A DNA stretch of 47,541 bases from an uncultured Lachnospiraceae bacterium (GCA_902786515.1 CADADA010000028.1:1-47541); one strand, 5' to 3'; shown: positions 1 to 9,450, counted from the first letter of the stretch. Notes: generated by a model not told the origin, from the sequence alone. Program-made: numbers and translations.

Positions 1-99
1 TCTGCAAGTATGTGAAAACTAAGGAACCGCCGTGTACCGAACGGTACGCACGGTGGTGTGAGAGGTCGGGGGATTATTCAAATCCCCCTCCTACTCGAT
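1..99 (+). mobile_element. Group II intron, 3' end (domains V and VI)
   Basis: Positions 23-56 fold as a domain V hairpin: ACCGCCGTG pairs with CACGGTGGT, a CG bulge follows the GGTA strand, and a GAAC loop closes TACC/GGTA. Positions 61-96 form domain VI, with GGGGGATT pairing to AATCCCCC and a candidate branch-point A in CCTACTC. The intron probably ends at CGAT, near 99. Its body and any reverse transcriptase lie outside the window. The class is not determinable here. Confidence 0.85.
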
Positions 100-138
100 C
101 CATTTACCTTCCGAACCAACAATTGTAGCAACACTTCA

Positions 139-178
139 TTGACATATCCATATCCACCTGGTATAATGTATATATACA
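139..178 (+). promoter_or_regulatory. Promoter and likely GntR operator of the exporter operon
   Basis: A consensus promoter is visible: TTGACA at 139-144, a 17-bp spacer, and TATAAT at 162-167. A 12-bp palindrome, TGTATATATACA (167-178), overlaps the end of the -10 box and the transcription start. Autoregulation by the GntR protein encoded directly downstream is the natural inference, since YtrA-type GntR proteins usually repress their own exporter operons. Confidence 0.8.
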
Positions 179-197
179 CTTTAGGAGAACGCACGAA

Positions 198-581
198 ATG
201 GATATTATTATTTCAAATGCTTCCGGAAAACCTATTTACGAGCAGATAACAGATCAGGTAAAAGAACAGATTATGAGTGGCAGTCTGATAGAAGGTGAGC
301 CGCTTCCGTCTATGCGTGCACTTGCCCAGCAGCTTCGCATAAGCATTATTACAACTAAGCGTGCATATGAAGAACTGGAGCGAGACGGTTTTATAGAATC
401 ATTTACGGGGAAAGGCTCTTTCGTAGCGATGAAGAACAAGGAGCTTTTTCGGGAAGAAAGCCTGAAACAGATTGAATACAGCCTTTCGCAGGCGGCTCAC
501 AAAGCTAAGCAGTGCGGTATTACGGTTCAGGAACTTTCGGATATTTTGCGAGTACTATACGAGGGAGATGATTTGTTGTGA
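198..581 (+). CDS. GntR-family transcriptional regulator (YtrA-like)
   Basis: This 127-residue protein carries an N-terminal winged-helix GntR DNA-binding domain (residues about 10-75, with the motif SMRALAQQLRISIITTKRAY and the wing FTGKGSFVA). The short C-terminal helical tail of about 50 residues is typical of the YtrA subfamily, which lacks a large effector domain and usually governs ABC exporter operons. The start is ATG at 198 behind AGGAGAAC. It is the first gene of a tightly packed operon with an ABC ATPase, two permeases and a CPBP protease. The inducing signal cannot be read from sequence; cell-wall stress or antibiotics are the usual triggers in the family. Confidence 0.9.
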   Translation: MDIIISNASGKPIYEQITDQVKEQIMSGSLIEGEPLPSMRALAQQLRISIITTKRAYEELERDGFIESFTGKGSFVAMKNKELFREESLKQIEYSLSQAAHKAKQCGITVQELSDILRVLYEGDDLL

Positions 582-1447
582 ATGCAATAGAGATTAGTAA
601 TCTTACAAAGACTTATGACGGATTTAAGCTTGATGATATCAGCTTTAATGTGCAGCAGGGGAGTGTTATGGGGTTTATAGGTCAGAATGGTGCAGGAAAA
701 ACCACGACGATTAAATTACTTCTCGGCCTTATAAAAAGGGACAGTGGAAGTATAAAAATGCTTGGACTTGATAATATCGAACATGAATATGAAATAAAAT
801 CTCAGATATCGGCAGTATTTGATGACATACCGTTCCATGATGAACTAACAGCCGCGCAGCTTTCGACGGTTCTTGCTGATGTTTTTTCAAAGTGGGATAA
901 AGCAGTATATTATGAGTATCTGGACCGGTTCAATTTACCGAGAAGAAAAAAGATAGGACAGATGTCAAAGGGGATGCGGATGAAACTTCAAATCGCTACG
1001 GCACTGTCTCATCATGCAAAGCTGCTGATTATGGACGAGGCTACAACAGGTCTTGACCCTGTTGTGAGAAATGAGATACTTGATATTTTCCTCGAATATT
1101 TGCAGGATGCTTCTAATTCAATATTGCTTTCTTCACATATTACATCAGATTTGGAAAAGATAGCGGATAGTGTAACTTTTATCGACAATGGAAAAATTCT
1201 TCTATCGGGAGTAAAGGACGATATAATTCAGTCTCACGCAGTTATAAAATGTAAAAAATCTGATTTGAAAGAGATTGATAAAAATGACATTATAAGTGCC
1301 CGTGTCAGTGATTTTGGTGTGGAGGCTCTGGTAGCAGACAGGAAGCTCTGCGAGAAAAAATATTCTGGTATTATCATAGACAGTACTACACTTGAAGAGA
1401 TTATGCTCTTCTATGTTCGCAGAGATAAAGGAGCGTGGTCTGTTTGA
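578..1447 (+). CDS. ABC transporter ATP-binding protein
   Basis: This is an ATPase subunit of an ABC exporter, 289 residues. Visible motifs are Walker A GQNGAGKTTT (residues about 35-44), the signature MSKGMRMKLQIA (about 129-140), Walker B LLIMDEATTGLDP and the switch histidine in LLSSHI. The start is GTG at 578, overlapping the gntR stop codon, with a GAGGGAG ribosome binding site at 561-567. The permeases encoded by the next two genes are its likely partners. The substrate is unknown; GntR/ATPase/permease sets of this kind often handle peptide antibiotics or lipid-linked compounds. Confidence 0.93.
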   Translation: MNAIEISNLTKTYDGFKLDDISFNVQQGSVMGFIGQNGAGKTTTIKLLLGLIKRDSGSIKMLGLDNIEHEYEIKSQISAVFDDIPFHDELTAAQLSTVLADVFSKWDKAVYYEYLDRFNLPRRKKIGQMSKGMRMKLQIATALSHHAKLLIMDEATTGLDPVVRNEILDIFLEYLQDASNSILLSSHITSDLEKIADSVTFIDNGKILLSGVKDDIIQSHAVIKCKKSDLKEIDKNDIISARVSDFGVEALVADRKLCEKKYSGIIIDSTTLEEIMLFYVRRDKGAWSV

Positions 1448-2181
1448 AAGGAATAATATACAAAGAAATAACACTTTCAAAAAAACAGATGATACTTTCA
1501 GGCAGCATGTTTTTGATGATTTCTATTATATTTATACTCATGCGGCTCAGTATGGAGTGTGGAAATCTTGCGGCTAAAGAGGAAGTGCGTGGACATTTGC
1601 AGGATAATATCTGGATTTTTCGTTATCTGCCACCTGTGGTGCTTGCGTTTTTATATAATCCGTCGTACACAATGTACAATGATATTGAGTCGCACTTTTT
1701 GAAGTTTTGCAGGACAACTTCGATAAAAATGCAAAAGCTGATAGGCGGGAAAGTGATAACTTTGTTAATCATTGAGGCATTAGTATATGTGATTAATATA
1801 ACATACCTTGTGCTCCTCGGAGCGGTAGGCGGTGATAGTACTCCATTATCGTCATATATGATAATGTTAGAGATAATACTTTTTCTATGTAGTATTCATT
1901 TGCTGATGCTTTTCTTCTCGATGATAGCAAAAAGCAGGAAAACATTTGAAGCGATGCTGGTGACTGTCGTCACGCTTGTGGCTGTAGCATATACGCCTTT
2001 TCTTATGAAAATGATGGAAAAATATCAAGGAAGAGAGGATATCGACATTCTTGACGCCATGCGATTTGAGCTTGCACCTGTCGGAAAATATGTTCTTCCG
2101 TTGTGCGCAATAATGCTTGTGGCCGGCTTGTTTATCTGCCTCTTTTTTGGTTCGCGTGTATTGGTTACCCGAAAGGAATGA
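1444..2181 (+). CDS. ABC-2 type permease subunit
   Basis: This hydrophobic protein has about six predicted membrane segments and an N-terminus (MKGIIYKEITLSKKQ) typical of ABC-2 exporter permeases. I place the start at TTG 1444, overlapping the ATPase stop as TTGA with AAAGGAGC at 1428-1433. GTG at 1435 is a possible alternative and adds three residues. It very likely pairs with the ATPase at 578-1447. No substrate can be inferred. Confidence 0.8.
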   Translation: MKGIIYKEITLSKKQMILSGSMFLMISIIFILMRLSMECGNLAAKEEVRGHLQDNIWIFRYLPPVVLAFLYNPSYTMYNDIESHFLKFCRTTSIKMQKLIGGKVITLLIIEALVYVINITYLVLLGAVGGDSTPLSSYMIMLEIILFLCSIHLLMLFFSMIAKSRKTFEAMLVTVVTLVAVAYTPFLMKMMEKYQGREDIDILDAMRFELAPVGKYVLPLCAIMLVAGLFICLFFGSRVLVTRKE

Positions 2182-2187
2182 GTATTA

Positions 2188-2889
2188 ATGTTTGGTCTTA
2201 TCTATAAGGAAATAATTACAAGAAAAAAACAACTGCTGATTATGCTGCCCATTGTCGTAGCTTTAACAATTGTGGTGATATCTGATTCTGTTACACACGG
2301 CGAATATATTGAGATTATGCTTATCCTTGCATCGGTTTGTATAATTCTAGTGTCAGGCATGCTTGAGGAAAGCAGCTTTGAGAATGATGAAACGAAAAAG
2401 TGGATTTCGTTTATTGCTTCTGCTGAGAATGGCATCAGAAAGCAGATTGGGTCGAAATATCTGTTTGTTCTCTTTTTTATGATAACAGTGTTTACATATC
2501 TGAGTCTGCTTTTTCAACTTGCTGAGGCCCTGACCGGAACAAATGTCTCATCTTTTTATATGGGTCTCCAGCTTATGATGTATTTTCAATTGATATATCG
2601 TGCAGTAGAAATGCCATTTATCGTTGCTTTTGGCAGCAGGTACGGCAATATGATAAGAATGATAATTATTGTTCTTCTTGCATTTGGGTTTATTGTGTAC
2701 GGATTATTTGGAGATTTGTCGGTATTTGGTTCGACGGAGGAGCTGCTTTTGAAGGTTGAAAGCTTTTTAAGTGACAATGGTTCATATTTCATCCTGTTTT
2801 CTCCGTCATGTGCTTTGACACTCTATTATATTTCTTTTGAGATATCTTGCCGACTGTATTTAAAAGGTGGTGAGTATTATGAAAAGTGA
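2188..2889 (+). CDS. ABC-2 type permease subunit (second)
   Basis: This 233-residue polytopic membrane protein begins MFGLIYKEIITRKKQ, the same N-terminal pattern as the preceding permease, which suggests an ancient duplication or a heteromeric exporter. The start is ATG at 2188, six bases after the previous stop codon, with GAAAGGAATGAG upstream. About six transmembrane stretches are visible. It probably forms the transport channel with the 1444-2181 product and the upstream ATPase. Confidence 0.8.
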   Translation: MFGLIYKEIITRKKQLLIMLPIVVALTIVVISDSVTHGEYIEIMLILASVCIILVSGMLEESSFENDETKKWISFIASAENGIRKQIGSKYLFVLFFMITVFTYLSLLFQLAEALTGTNVSSFYMGLQLMMYFQLIYRAVEMPFIVAFGSRYGNMIRMIIIVLLAFGFIVYGLFGDLSVFGSTEELLLKVESFLSDNGSYFILFSPSCALTLYYISFEISCRLYLKGGEYYEK

Positions 2890-3751
2890 CAAAATTACAA
2901 CTTTACGTATTTTTATTTTTCTTGGACTGGCATTTGTACCGCCGTGGGTGCTTTCGTTTGTGTATATGGCTGTATATGGTAAAACAGTTGATGGTGCTTT
3001 TTATGCTTTGCTTTGCTCGGTTGCTATGCTTGCTCCGGCAATCGCTAATATTCTGACCAGAGTTATTACCGGGGAGGGATTTGAAGGCATAGGAATAAAA
3101 TTCGATATCAAAGGAAATGTCCGGTACATTATACTTGCTCTGTGCTTTCCGGTCATTTGCGGATATCTTACAGTTTTGGTTGCATCTGCAACATTTCTGC
3201 CGGATTGTCGGGTAATTGATATTATTACAAAGACAAATCATATAAAGACAGTCGCCACGGCTCTGTACTGTGCGGGAGTAAGCGTTTTTGGCATAATATT
3301 GGGTTTTGGTGAGGAGTTTGGATGGAGAGCCTACCTGACACCAAAGCTTGAAGAAAAAATGCCTCTTTGGGCAGCGGTAATAATAAGCGGAATCATATGG
3401 GGATTATGGCATGCTCCGTTGATAGTGTGCGGACATAACTTTGGGACGGATTACAGAGGGTATCCTTTTGTAGGAATACTGTTGATGTGCGCATTTTGCA
3501 TATTTATGGGATTGTTTCTTACGTCACTTGTGAAGGCAACAGGTTCTGTGCTGCCTGCCGCATTAACACATATTGCGTTTAACAATACAACAGGAATTAT
3601 TTCAGGAACCATATTTACATTTGTAGTAGCGGAGGATTATATTCCTGGCAGTACACTTTATTACCCGTTGGCTATGATGGCTTCAACAGCGATCATTGCG
3701 CTCATAGCAGGCTTGTTTATAATAATTGCATTAAATAATAAAACTGAATAA
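2879..3751 (+). CDS. CPBP-family intramembrane metalloprotease
   Basis: A member of the CAAX-protease/bacteriocin-processing (CPBP, ABI) family with about eight membrane segments. All three family motifs are present: EEFGWRAYL (EExxxR type), WGLWHAPLI (FxxxH type) and HIAFNN (HxxxN type), so it should be catalytically competent. The start ATG 2879 follows AAAAGGTGG and overlaps the end of the permease gene by 11 bases, so translation is probably coupled. In Gram-positives such proteins can process or give immunity to peptides. Here it closes a GntR-exporter operon, consistent with defence against an antimicrobial peptide, though that role is inference. Confidence 0.88.
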   Translation: MKSDKITTLRIFIFLGLAFVPPWVLSFVYMAVYGKTVDGAFYALLCSVAMLAPAIANILTRVITGEGFEGIGIKFDIKGNVRYIILALCFPVICGYLTVLVASATFLPDCRVIDIITKTNHIKTVATALYCAGVSVFGIILGFGEEFGWRAYLTPKLEEKMPLWAAVIISGIIWGLWHAPLIVCGHNFGTDYRGYPFVGILLMCAFCIFMGLFLTSLVKATGSVLPAALTHIAFNNTTGIISGTIFTFVVAEDYIPGSTLYYPLAMMASTAIIALIAGLFIIIALNNKTE

Positions 3752-3790
3752 GGATGAGGTTTTACCTCTTCTTATTCGGTTTTGATTTTT
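3742..3790. terminator. Bidirectional terminator
   Basis: ACTGAATAAG and CTTATTCGGT form a long stem with an inner GAGG/CCTC stem, followed by a T-rich tract on the + strand and preceded by A residues that serve the minus strand. It lies between the convergent CPBP protease and flavin-reductase genes and overlaps the end of both. Confidence 0.7.
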
Positions 3791-4343
3791 TTACAGAATA
3801 ACCAAAGCTTCCAACTTTTTCGCCCAAAAGAAAATATTCCCCATGAGAATATGAAACCAAACCGGACTTGCTAAGTTCAAATTTTCCAGTCTCATTCATA
3901 TATTTCTCGTCAACCGTTACTCCCATCACTTCTGCAAGAAACATATGATGGGACCCAAGCTCAATAATATCTTTTACCCTGCATTCAATATTTACCGGAC
4001 TTTCGCAGATTCCGGGTGCCGCAATATGCTGTGAGTTTAAGGGGGTAAGATGTGTCTCCTTAAATTTATCCACTTCTCTTCCGGATTTAACACCACAATA
4101 ATCTGCTGCATACGTCAGGTCTTTAGTTACAAGGTTCACTACAAATTCATTTGTATCCCTGATTATGTTGTACGAGTATCTCTCAGGGCGTACCGATATA
4201 GAGAGCATCGCTGGTGACGTACAGATTGTTCCGCACCATGCAACCGTTATAATATTAGGTATTTCATTTTTTCTCCCGCAGCTTACCATAACTGCAGGAA
4301 CGGGATATAACATATTTCCGGATTTCCAATTTTGTTTTGACAT
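3762..4343 (-). CDS. Flavin reductase-like (FMN-binding split-barrel) protein
   Basis: A 193-residue flavin reductase-like domain protein. The N-terminal stretch PVPAVMVSCGRKNEIPNIIT and the following TSPAMLSISVRPERYS are characteristic of the FMN-binding split barrel found in flavin reductases and flavoredoxins. The start is ATG at 4343 with AAAGGAAC upstream; the longer open frame to 4409 has no better signal. It is a single gene, convergent with the CPBP gene. The natural electron acceptor is unknown; these proteins are common in anaerobes. Confidence 0.85.
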   Translation of the reverse strand: MSKQNWKSGNMLYPVPAVMVSCGRKNEIPNIITVAWCGTICTSPAMLSISVRPERYSYNIIRDTNEFVVNLVTKDLTYAADYCGVKSGREVDKFKETHLTPLNSQHIAAPGICESPVNIECRVKDIIELGSHHMFLAEVMGVTVDEKYMNETGKFELSKSGLVSYSHGEYFLLGEKVGSFGYSVKKSKPNKKR

Positions 4344-4486
4344 TAAAAACTGTTCCTTTCGCTTGATGTCATTATTATAGCACAGCCATACAAAATGTGA
4401 TACATGCAATATAAAAATGCAAGCTTTTGTTATTCAGAAAAAAATCCGATAAAAAAGAAAAAGAAATAAAAAAACTGGAGGCGCCT

Positions 4487-6349
4487 ATGAAGATTAGTTC
4501 CATTATTATTGACAATTTTAAATCGGTAAGACACATGGAAATCAATGACATTGATAACGCATTCATACTTGTGGGAAAAAATAACACAGGAAAAACCGTT
4601 GTGCTGGATGCTATCAGGGCAGTTTCCGGGAATTACACGATAAAGCCGGAAAACTTTAATACACGTGGAAAGAACATAGAGATAACCATAACTCTGGATA
4701 TTGATGAAGAAGACCTGGTTTTGCTGAATAGAAACGGTGTGGTTTCAAAGTATAAAAAATACGAATTATGGATGAAAGATTTCCAGACAAAACTTCCTTC
4801 CTATGAAGATGGAAAATTAAAATTTACTTACATAGTGAACAAAGAAGGAAAAGTGAAATATAATGATGGTATAAAGAAAAATAATCCATATATACAACAG
4901 ATATTTCCAAAAGTATATTTTATTGACAATCAGAGAAATATCAAAGAATTTGAATCCAGTCTGCTCAGGATTCAGGGAAATGAGCAGTTAGATATGCTCA
5001 AAGAGCATCTGTGCATGTTTGACAGAACAAAAAAATGCAACAACTGCTTTGACTGTATGGGTGTGATTAATAAAAAAACACCTGAGGAGCTGACACTCTC
5101 CGAAACTGCAAAACTAATGGAATACAAGGTATTTAACATGAAACTGGACCAGTTTGCGGACACGGTAAACCAGTGTTTCAAGAAAAACGGAGCCGGTTCA
5201 CAGTCAGTAAAATATGAAGTGCACTATAGTTCTGATGATTTGTTTGAAATAAAAACAATGGTATATCACGAGGACAGGGATGCTGTGTGTGAGATAGAGA
5301 CAATGAGTGCAGGCCTGAGGAGCATTTACCTTTTATCACTGATTGAGACGTATATACAGGAAAACGGGGTAGTGCCAAGTATTGTAATGATAGAGGACCC
5401 GGAGACCTACCTTCATCCACAGTTACAAAAGTCCGCCAGCGAAATATTATTCAGACTATCAAAAAAGAATCAGGTAATATTCTCCACACATTCGCCGAAT
5501 ATGTTGTTTAATTTCTCTTCAAGGCAGATTAAGCAGGTAATGTTAGATGAAGAATATTATACAATCGTGAACGAGGACACAGATATAGACGAGATACTTG
5601 ATGATTTGGGATACACGGCAAATGACCTGATGAATGTAAGCTTTGTGTTCATAGTGGAAGGAAAACAGGACAGCAACAGGCTGCCGATGCTTTTGGAAAA
5701 ATACTATTCAGAAATATATGATGAAGACGGGATGCTGCAGAGAATATCCATTATCCCTACAAATAGCTGTACGAATATAAAAACATATGCGAACTTAAAA
5801 TACATCAATAAATTATACTTAAAAGACCAGTTTTTGATGATTAGAGACAGTGACGGCAAAAATCCAAAACACCTCGTAAAACAGCTATGCAGTTATTACA
5901 GTCAGAGAGCAAAAGAGGATGTGGATAATATTCCAAGAGTGACACCGAAAAACGTACTTGTGCTGAAATATTATTCATTTGAAAACTATTTTCTTGACCC
6001 GAAGGTGATGGCGAAGATTGGCGTTATCAAAAATGAGGAAGATTTTTATGTGATACTATGGAAAAAATATAAAGATTATCTGTATAAGCTCCCGAGCATG
6101 AAAAGGATGTGCAGAAATCTTAACATAAGAATCAGCAGCAAAGAAGATATCAAGAAAAATATTGAAAACATCAAGATTTTTGTGAGGGGACATAATTTGT
6201 TTGATATATTTTACAGCAGATATCGTAATGATGCCCAGACAGAAATCCTGAAAAAATATATAGATGTGGCACCGAGAGAGGATTTTGCCAATATTCTTGA
6301 TGCCATAGATTCATTTGTATATTTCGAAAACAGAAAGAAAAATGAATAA
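4487..6349 (+). CDS. OLD-family ATPase/TOPRIM endonuclease
   Basis: A 620-residue protein of the overcoming-lysogenization-defect type. Walker A GKNNTGKT sits at residues 30-37, an ABC-like signature in MSAGLRSIYLLSLIE, Walker B in VMIEDPETYLHP, and the switch histidine in FSTHSP. The C-terminal TOPRIM part shows IVEGKQD (Glu391) and RDSDG (Asp454 and Asp456), the acidic metal-binding set. A cysteine cluster (Cys176, 184, 187, 190) sits inside the ATPase domain and may bind zinc. The ATG 4487 start follows CTGGAGG exactly; the open frame extends to 4427 without a better site. No UvrD-like helicase gene is adjacent, so this is not a Gabija pair but a stand-alone OLD protein, probably DNA-acting and possibly anti-phage. 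Confidence 0.85.
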   Translation: MKISSIIIDNFKSVRHMEINDIDNAFILVGKNNTGKTVVLDAIRAVSGNYTIKPENFNTRGKNIEITITLDIDEEDLVLLNRNGVVSKYKKYELWMKDFQTKLPSYEDGKLKFTYIVNKEGKVKYNDGIKKNNPYIQQIFPKVYFIDNQRNIKEFESSLLRIQGNEQLDMLKEHLCMFDRTKKCNNCFDCMGVINKKTPEELTLSETAKLMEYKVFNMKLDQFADTVNQCFKKNGAGSQSVKYEVHYSSDDLFEIKTMVYHEDRDAVCEIETMSAGLRSIYLLSLIETYIQENGVVPSIVMIEDPETYLHPQLQKSASEILFRLSKKNQVIFSTHSPNMLFNFSSRQIKQVMLDEEYYTIVNEDTDIDEILDDLGYTANDLMNVSFVFIVEGKQDSNRLPMLLEKYYSEIYDEDGMLQRISIIPTNSCTNIKTYANLKYINKLYLKDQFLMIRDSDGKNPKHLVKQLCSYYSQRAKEDVDNIPRVTPKNVLVLKYYSFENYFLDPKVMAKIGVIKNEEDFYVILWKKYKDYLYKLPSMKRMCRNLNIRISSKEDIKKNIENIKIFVRGHNLFDIFYSRYRNDAQTEILKKYIDVAPREDFANILDAIDSFVYFENRKKNE

Positions 6350-6365
6350 AATTTAAATCAGGGTG

Positions 6366-6394
6366 TTTACAAATATAAAAAATGCTGTTACAAT
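6366..6394 (+). promoter_or_regulatory. Promoter of the M23 peptidase gene
   Basis: TTTACA (6366-6371), 17-bp spacer, TACAAT (6389-6394), about 60 bases upstream of the start codon. Confidence 0.65.
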
Positions 6395-6452
6395 CAAGAA
6401 CATTACGGAGAATTAAGGTTTTAATTTAAAAGCGAAAGGGTGCCTGAGGGTA

Positions 6453-7994
6453 ATGTTCAGAATTAAAAAGTTTAAAAGTAAAGTCAAAGTGGTATATACT
6501 TTATCAGCGGTGGCTGCCACGTTCGGACTATTAACGATTTATCCGGCTTTTTCGTATTCACATGGAAAAGCCGATAGTTTTTATAAGGTAACACTTAATG
6601 GCGAAACGATAGGCTCTGTTGCCGGCAGGCAGCAGGCTTATGATGCGCTTGCCCACGCCAGACTGCGTGTAAATGCGGAGGCAGAGGGACTTACCTGTAT
6701 TGAGCAGGATATGGAGATAGAGCGTGAAAAAGGTCTTATAGGAAACAGACTTAGTGATTCACAGTTAGAGGATAAGATGTACCGGATTCTTAAAGATGCG
6801 GATGAACCGGAGCAGGACTTAAAAGATGCATATGTAGTCAATATAGATGATTATACGGTTACTCTGAGGTCAAAGGATGACGTTGTGAAGCTGTTGAATG
6901 CAGCAAAATCTACATATGATACAGAGAATAGTTTTCAGATTGATCTGGTCCGGGAAGATACGGGAGCGTACTCATACATGAAGGCGGTAGCATACCGGTC
7001 AAGTACTGAAGTAACCAAAAAAGAGAGAGTAATGGCGACGAACGGTGTTACGACACCGGCTGTACCGGAGGAAACAAAAGATTCAGGAGAGTCAGTAAAA
7101 GACGGTATTACAGACATTTCGTTTGCTGAAAACATTCAGGTGCTGGAGACATATACAGACTCAGATAAGATTACCGATATTGATACGGCGATAGAGGAAG
7201 TTACCAAAGAAAAAGAAGAAAATGAAACCTACGTTGTGGAAGAGGGAGACTGCCTTTCTTCCATTGCGGAAAAATATGACTTATACATGGCAGAGATTCT
7301 TGGTATGAATCCGGGACTTACAGCAGATTCAGTGATTGGCATAGGAGATTTGATAACAGTGACTGTGCCGAAACCGGAGCTTTCTGTTATAGTTACAAAG
7401 CAGATGACATATGAAGAAAGCTATGAAGCAGATGAAGAATATGTGTATAATGACAATCTGTATACTACAGACAGGAAAGTATTGTCAGAAGGAACTACCG
7501 GATACAGACAGGTAAAGGCAAAAGTTGTATATGAGAATAACGCAGAGATTAGCAGAGAGATAGTAGAAGAGAGCGTTATAACGCCAGCCACACCTAAGGT
7601 TATAGAGGTTGGAACTATTGTCCCTCCTACATTTATAAAGCCCCTCGCCGGAGGAAGATTTTCTTCGGGATTTGGGAGAAGATGGGGAACAATGCATAAA
7701 GGAGTTGACTGGGCGTGTCCTATAGGTACGGCGATAAATGCCTCATGTGACGGAAAAGTAGTCACAGCAGGCTGGGTAAGAGGATACGGCTACCTTGTAG
7801 AAATAGCACACTCAAATGGAATGCATACGAGATATGGACATTTGAGCCAGATGCTTGTTTCTGTGGGTGAAAGTGTATCGCAGGGAGAAAAAGTGGCATT
7901 AAGCGGAAATACGGGAGACAGCACGGGTCCACATGTTCATTTTGAGATAATAGTAAACGGAAGTCAGGTAAATCCGCTTGACTATCTGAATTAA
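6453..7994 (+). CDS. LysM-G5-M23 cell-wall endopeptidase
   Basis: A 513-residue exported murein hydrolase. An N-terminal basic stretch and hydrophobic segment (residues about 9-35) act as signal or anchor. A region of about 200 residues follows with no domain I recognise. Then come a LysM motif (YVVEEGDCLSSIAEKYDLYM), a G5-like domain before PATPKVIEVGT, and a C-terminal peptidase M23 domain with the zinc ligands His415 and Asp419 (HKGVD) and HVHFE (His494, His496). The domain is complete, so activity on peptidoglycan cross-bridges or stem peptides is expected. It is monocistronic with its own promoter, and murA follows. Confidence 0.92.
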   Translation: MFRIKKFKSKVKVVYTLSAVAATFGLLTIYPAFSYSHGKADSFYKVTLNGETIGSVAGRQQAYDALAHARLRVNAEAEGLTCIEQDMEIEREKGLIGNRLSDSQLEDKMYRILKDADEPEQDLKDAYVVNIDDYTVTLRSKDDVVKLLNAAKSTYDTENSFQIDLVREDTGAYSYMKAVAYRSSTEVTKKERVMATNGVTTPAVPEETKDSGESVKDGITDISFAENIQVLETYTDSDKITDIDTAIEEVTKEKEENETYVVEEGDCLSSIAEKYDLYMAEILGMNPGLTADSVIGIGDLITVTVPKPELSVIVTKQMTYEESYEADEEYVYNDNLYTTDRKVLSEGTTGYRQVKAKVVYENNAEISREIVEESVITPATPKVIEVGTIVPPTFIKPLAGGRFSSGFGRRWGTMHKGVDWACPIGTAINASCDGKVVTAGWVRGYGYLVEIAHSNGMHTRYGHLSQMLVSVGESVSQGEKVALSGNTGDSTGPHVHFEIIVNGSQVNPLDYLN

Positions 7995-8007
7995 TAAAAA
8001 TTAGTAA

Positions 8008-8035
8008 TTTACAAATCAACTGTTTGTGCTATAAT
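8008..8035 (+). promoter_or_regulatory. Promoter of murA
   Basis: TTTACA (8008-8013), 16-bp spacer, TATAAT (8030-8035). The leader to the start codon is about 105 bases, with no riboswitch recognised in it. Confidence 0.65.
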
Positions 8036-8148
8036 CATACGTAGTGAAATAAATTATGGAGTTCGCGCAGACGGATTCACAGATGCGATGATGAAAGTTA
8101 GGCATATAATAAGAATAGATGGAATAAGTTGATTATTTGAGGTGAAAT

Positions 8149-9441
8149 ATGGAGCAATACATTATAAAGGGCGGTATACCCCTTACAGGTGATGTAGATA
8201 TCAGTGGAGCAAAGAATGCAGCATTGGCATTGGTTGCTGCCGCTATTATGACAGATGATAAAGTTGTGATCGATAATCTTCCGGATGTTAGAGATATTAA
8301 CGTACTTATTCAGGCGATAGAAGGAATTGGTGCAAGAGTCGTAAGAAGAGATGCGAATTGTGTTGAGATTGACAGCAGTACGATTTCATCCGTGAGAGTT
8401 GATTATGAATATATTAAGAAGATTAGAGCTTCATATTATCTTCTCGGAGCTCTTTTAGGAAAATATCACAAAGCAGAAGTTGCACTTCCGGGAGGATGCA
8501 ACATAGGAAGCAGACCTATTGATCAACATATTAAGGGATTTAAGGCACTTGGTGCAGAAGTTGAGATTGACCACGGTATGATTATGACGGAAGCAAAGGA
8601 ACTCATTGGTAATCATATCTATATGGACGTAGTATCTGTAGGAGCTACCATAAATGTAATGCTGGCAGCGGCGATGGCAGAAGGAAAGACTATCATAGAG
8701 AATGCGGCAAAGGAACCTCATGTTGTTGATGTAGCGAATATGCTTAACAGCATGGGTGCAAATATAAAGGGTGCAGGTACTGATGTTATCAGAATCAGAG
8801 GAGTGGAGAAGCTTCACGGCACAGAATACTCTGTTATACCGGACCAGATAGAGGCGGGAACATTCATGTTTGCTGCAGCGGCAACCCGTGGTAATGTGCT
8901 TGTTAAAAATGTTATTCCAAAGCATTTAGAGGCTATTACGGCTAAGCTTTTAGAGATTGGCTGCTGTATAGAGGAATATGATGACGCAGTCAGGGTAATC
9001 GGACCTGAGGAGCTAAAGGCGACACATGTAAAGACATTGCCGTATCCGGGATTCCCGACAGATATGCAGCCACAGATTGCAGTGACACTGGCATTGTCGA
9101 CCGGAACCAGTGTAGTTACGGAAAGCATTTTTGAGAACAGATTTAAATATGTGGATGAACTTACAAGAATGGGTGCCAATATTAAAGTAGAAGGAAATTC
9201 GGCATTCATTGTCGGAGTTGAAAAATACATGGGCGCCGAGGTAAGTGCACCCGATTTGAGAGCAGGTGCGGCATTGGTAATTGCAGGACTTGCAGCGGAA
9301 GGATTTACCACAGTTGATGATATAGTATATATCCAGCGTGGCTATGAAAAATTTGAAGAAAAGCTTAGAGGACTTGGTGCAAGAATTGAAAAAGTCTCAA
9401 GTGAGCACGATGCACAGAAGTTCAGACTAAAGGCAGTATAG
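8149..9441 (+). CDS. murA: UDP-N-acetylglucosamine 1-carboxyvinyltransferase
   Basis: MurA transfers enolpyruvate from PEP to UDP-GlcNAc, the first committed step of peptidoglycan synthesis, in the cytoplasm. The 430-residue length and the EPSP-synthase-like fold fit throughout: SGAKNAAL near the N-terminus (Lys/Asn substrate loop), [10 protein letters not shown] with the catalytic Cys117, and the C-terminal [15 protein letters not shown]. The Cys is retained, so it should be fosfomycin-sensitive. The start ATG 8149 follows GAGGTGAAAT. It is a single gene between the M23 hydrolase and a strong terminator. Many Firmicutes have two MurA paralogues; which one this is cannot be told. Confidence 0.97.
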   Translation: MEQYIIKGGIPLTGDVDISGAKNAALALVAAAIMTDDKVVIDNLPDVRDINVLIQAIEGIGARVVRRDANCVEIDSSTISSVRVDYEYIKKIRASYYLLGALLGKYHKAEVALPGGCNIGSRPIDQHIKGFKALGAEVEIDHGMIMTEAKELIGNHIYMDVVSVGATINVMLAAAMAEGKTIIENAAKEPHVVDVANMLNSMGANIKGAGTDVIRIRGVEKLHGTEYSVIPDQIEAGTFMFAAAATRGNVLVKNVIPKHLEAITAKLLEIGCCIEEYDDAVRVIGPEELKATHVKTLPYPGFPTDMQPQIAVTLALSTGTSVVTESIFENRFKYVDELTRMGANIKVEGNSAFIVGVEKYMGAEVSAPDLRAGAALVIAGLAAEGFTTVDDIVYIQRGYEKFEEKLRGLGARIEKVSSEHDAQKFRLKAV

Positions 9442-9450
9442 AGATAACTA

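Noticed and set aside
4487..6349. Gabija (GajA) defence protein
   Set aside because: OLD-like motifs fit, but no UvrD-type GajB gene is adjacent on either side.
6400..6452. Cyclic-di-AMP riboswitch before the cell-wall hydrolase
   Set aside because: The leader is only about 50 bases and lacks the conserved ydaO core; nothing foldable was seen.
8455..8925. Minus-strand open frame of 156 codons inside murA
   Set aside because: It lies opposite conserved murA coding sequence and has a Cys/Tyr/Ser-rich composition typical of antisense shadows.
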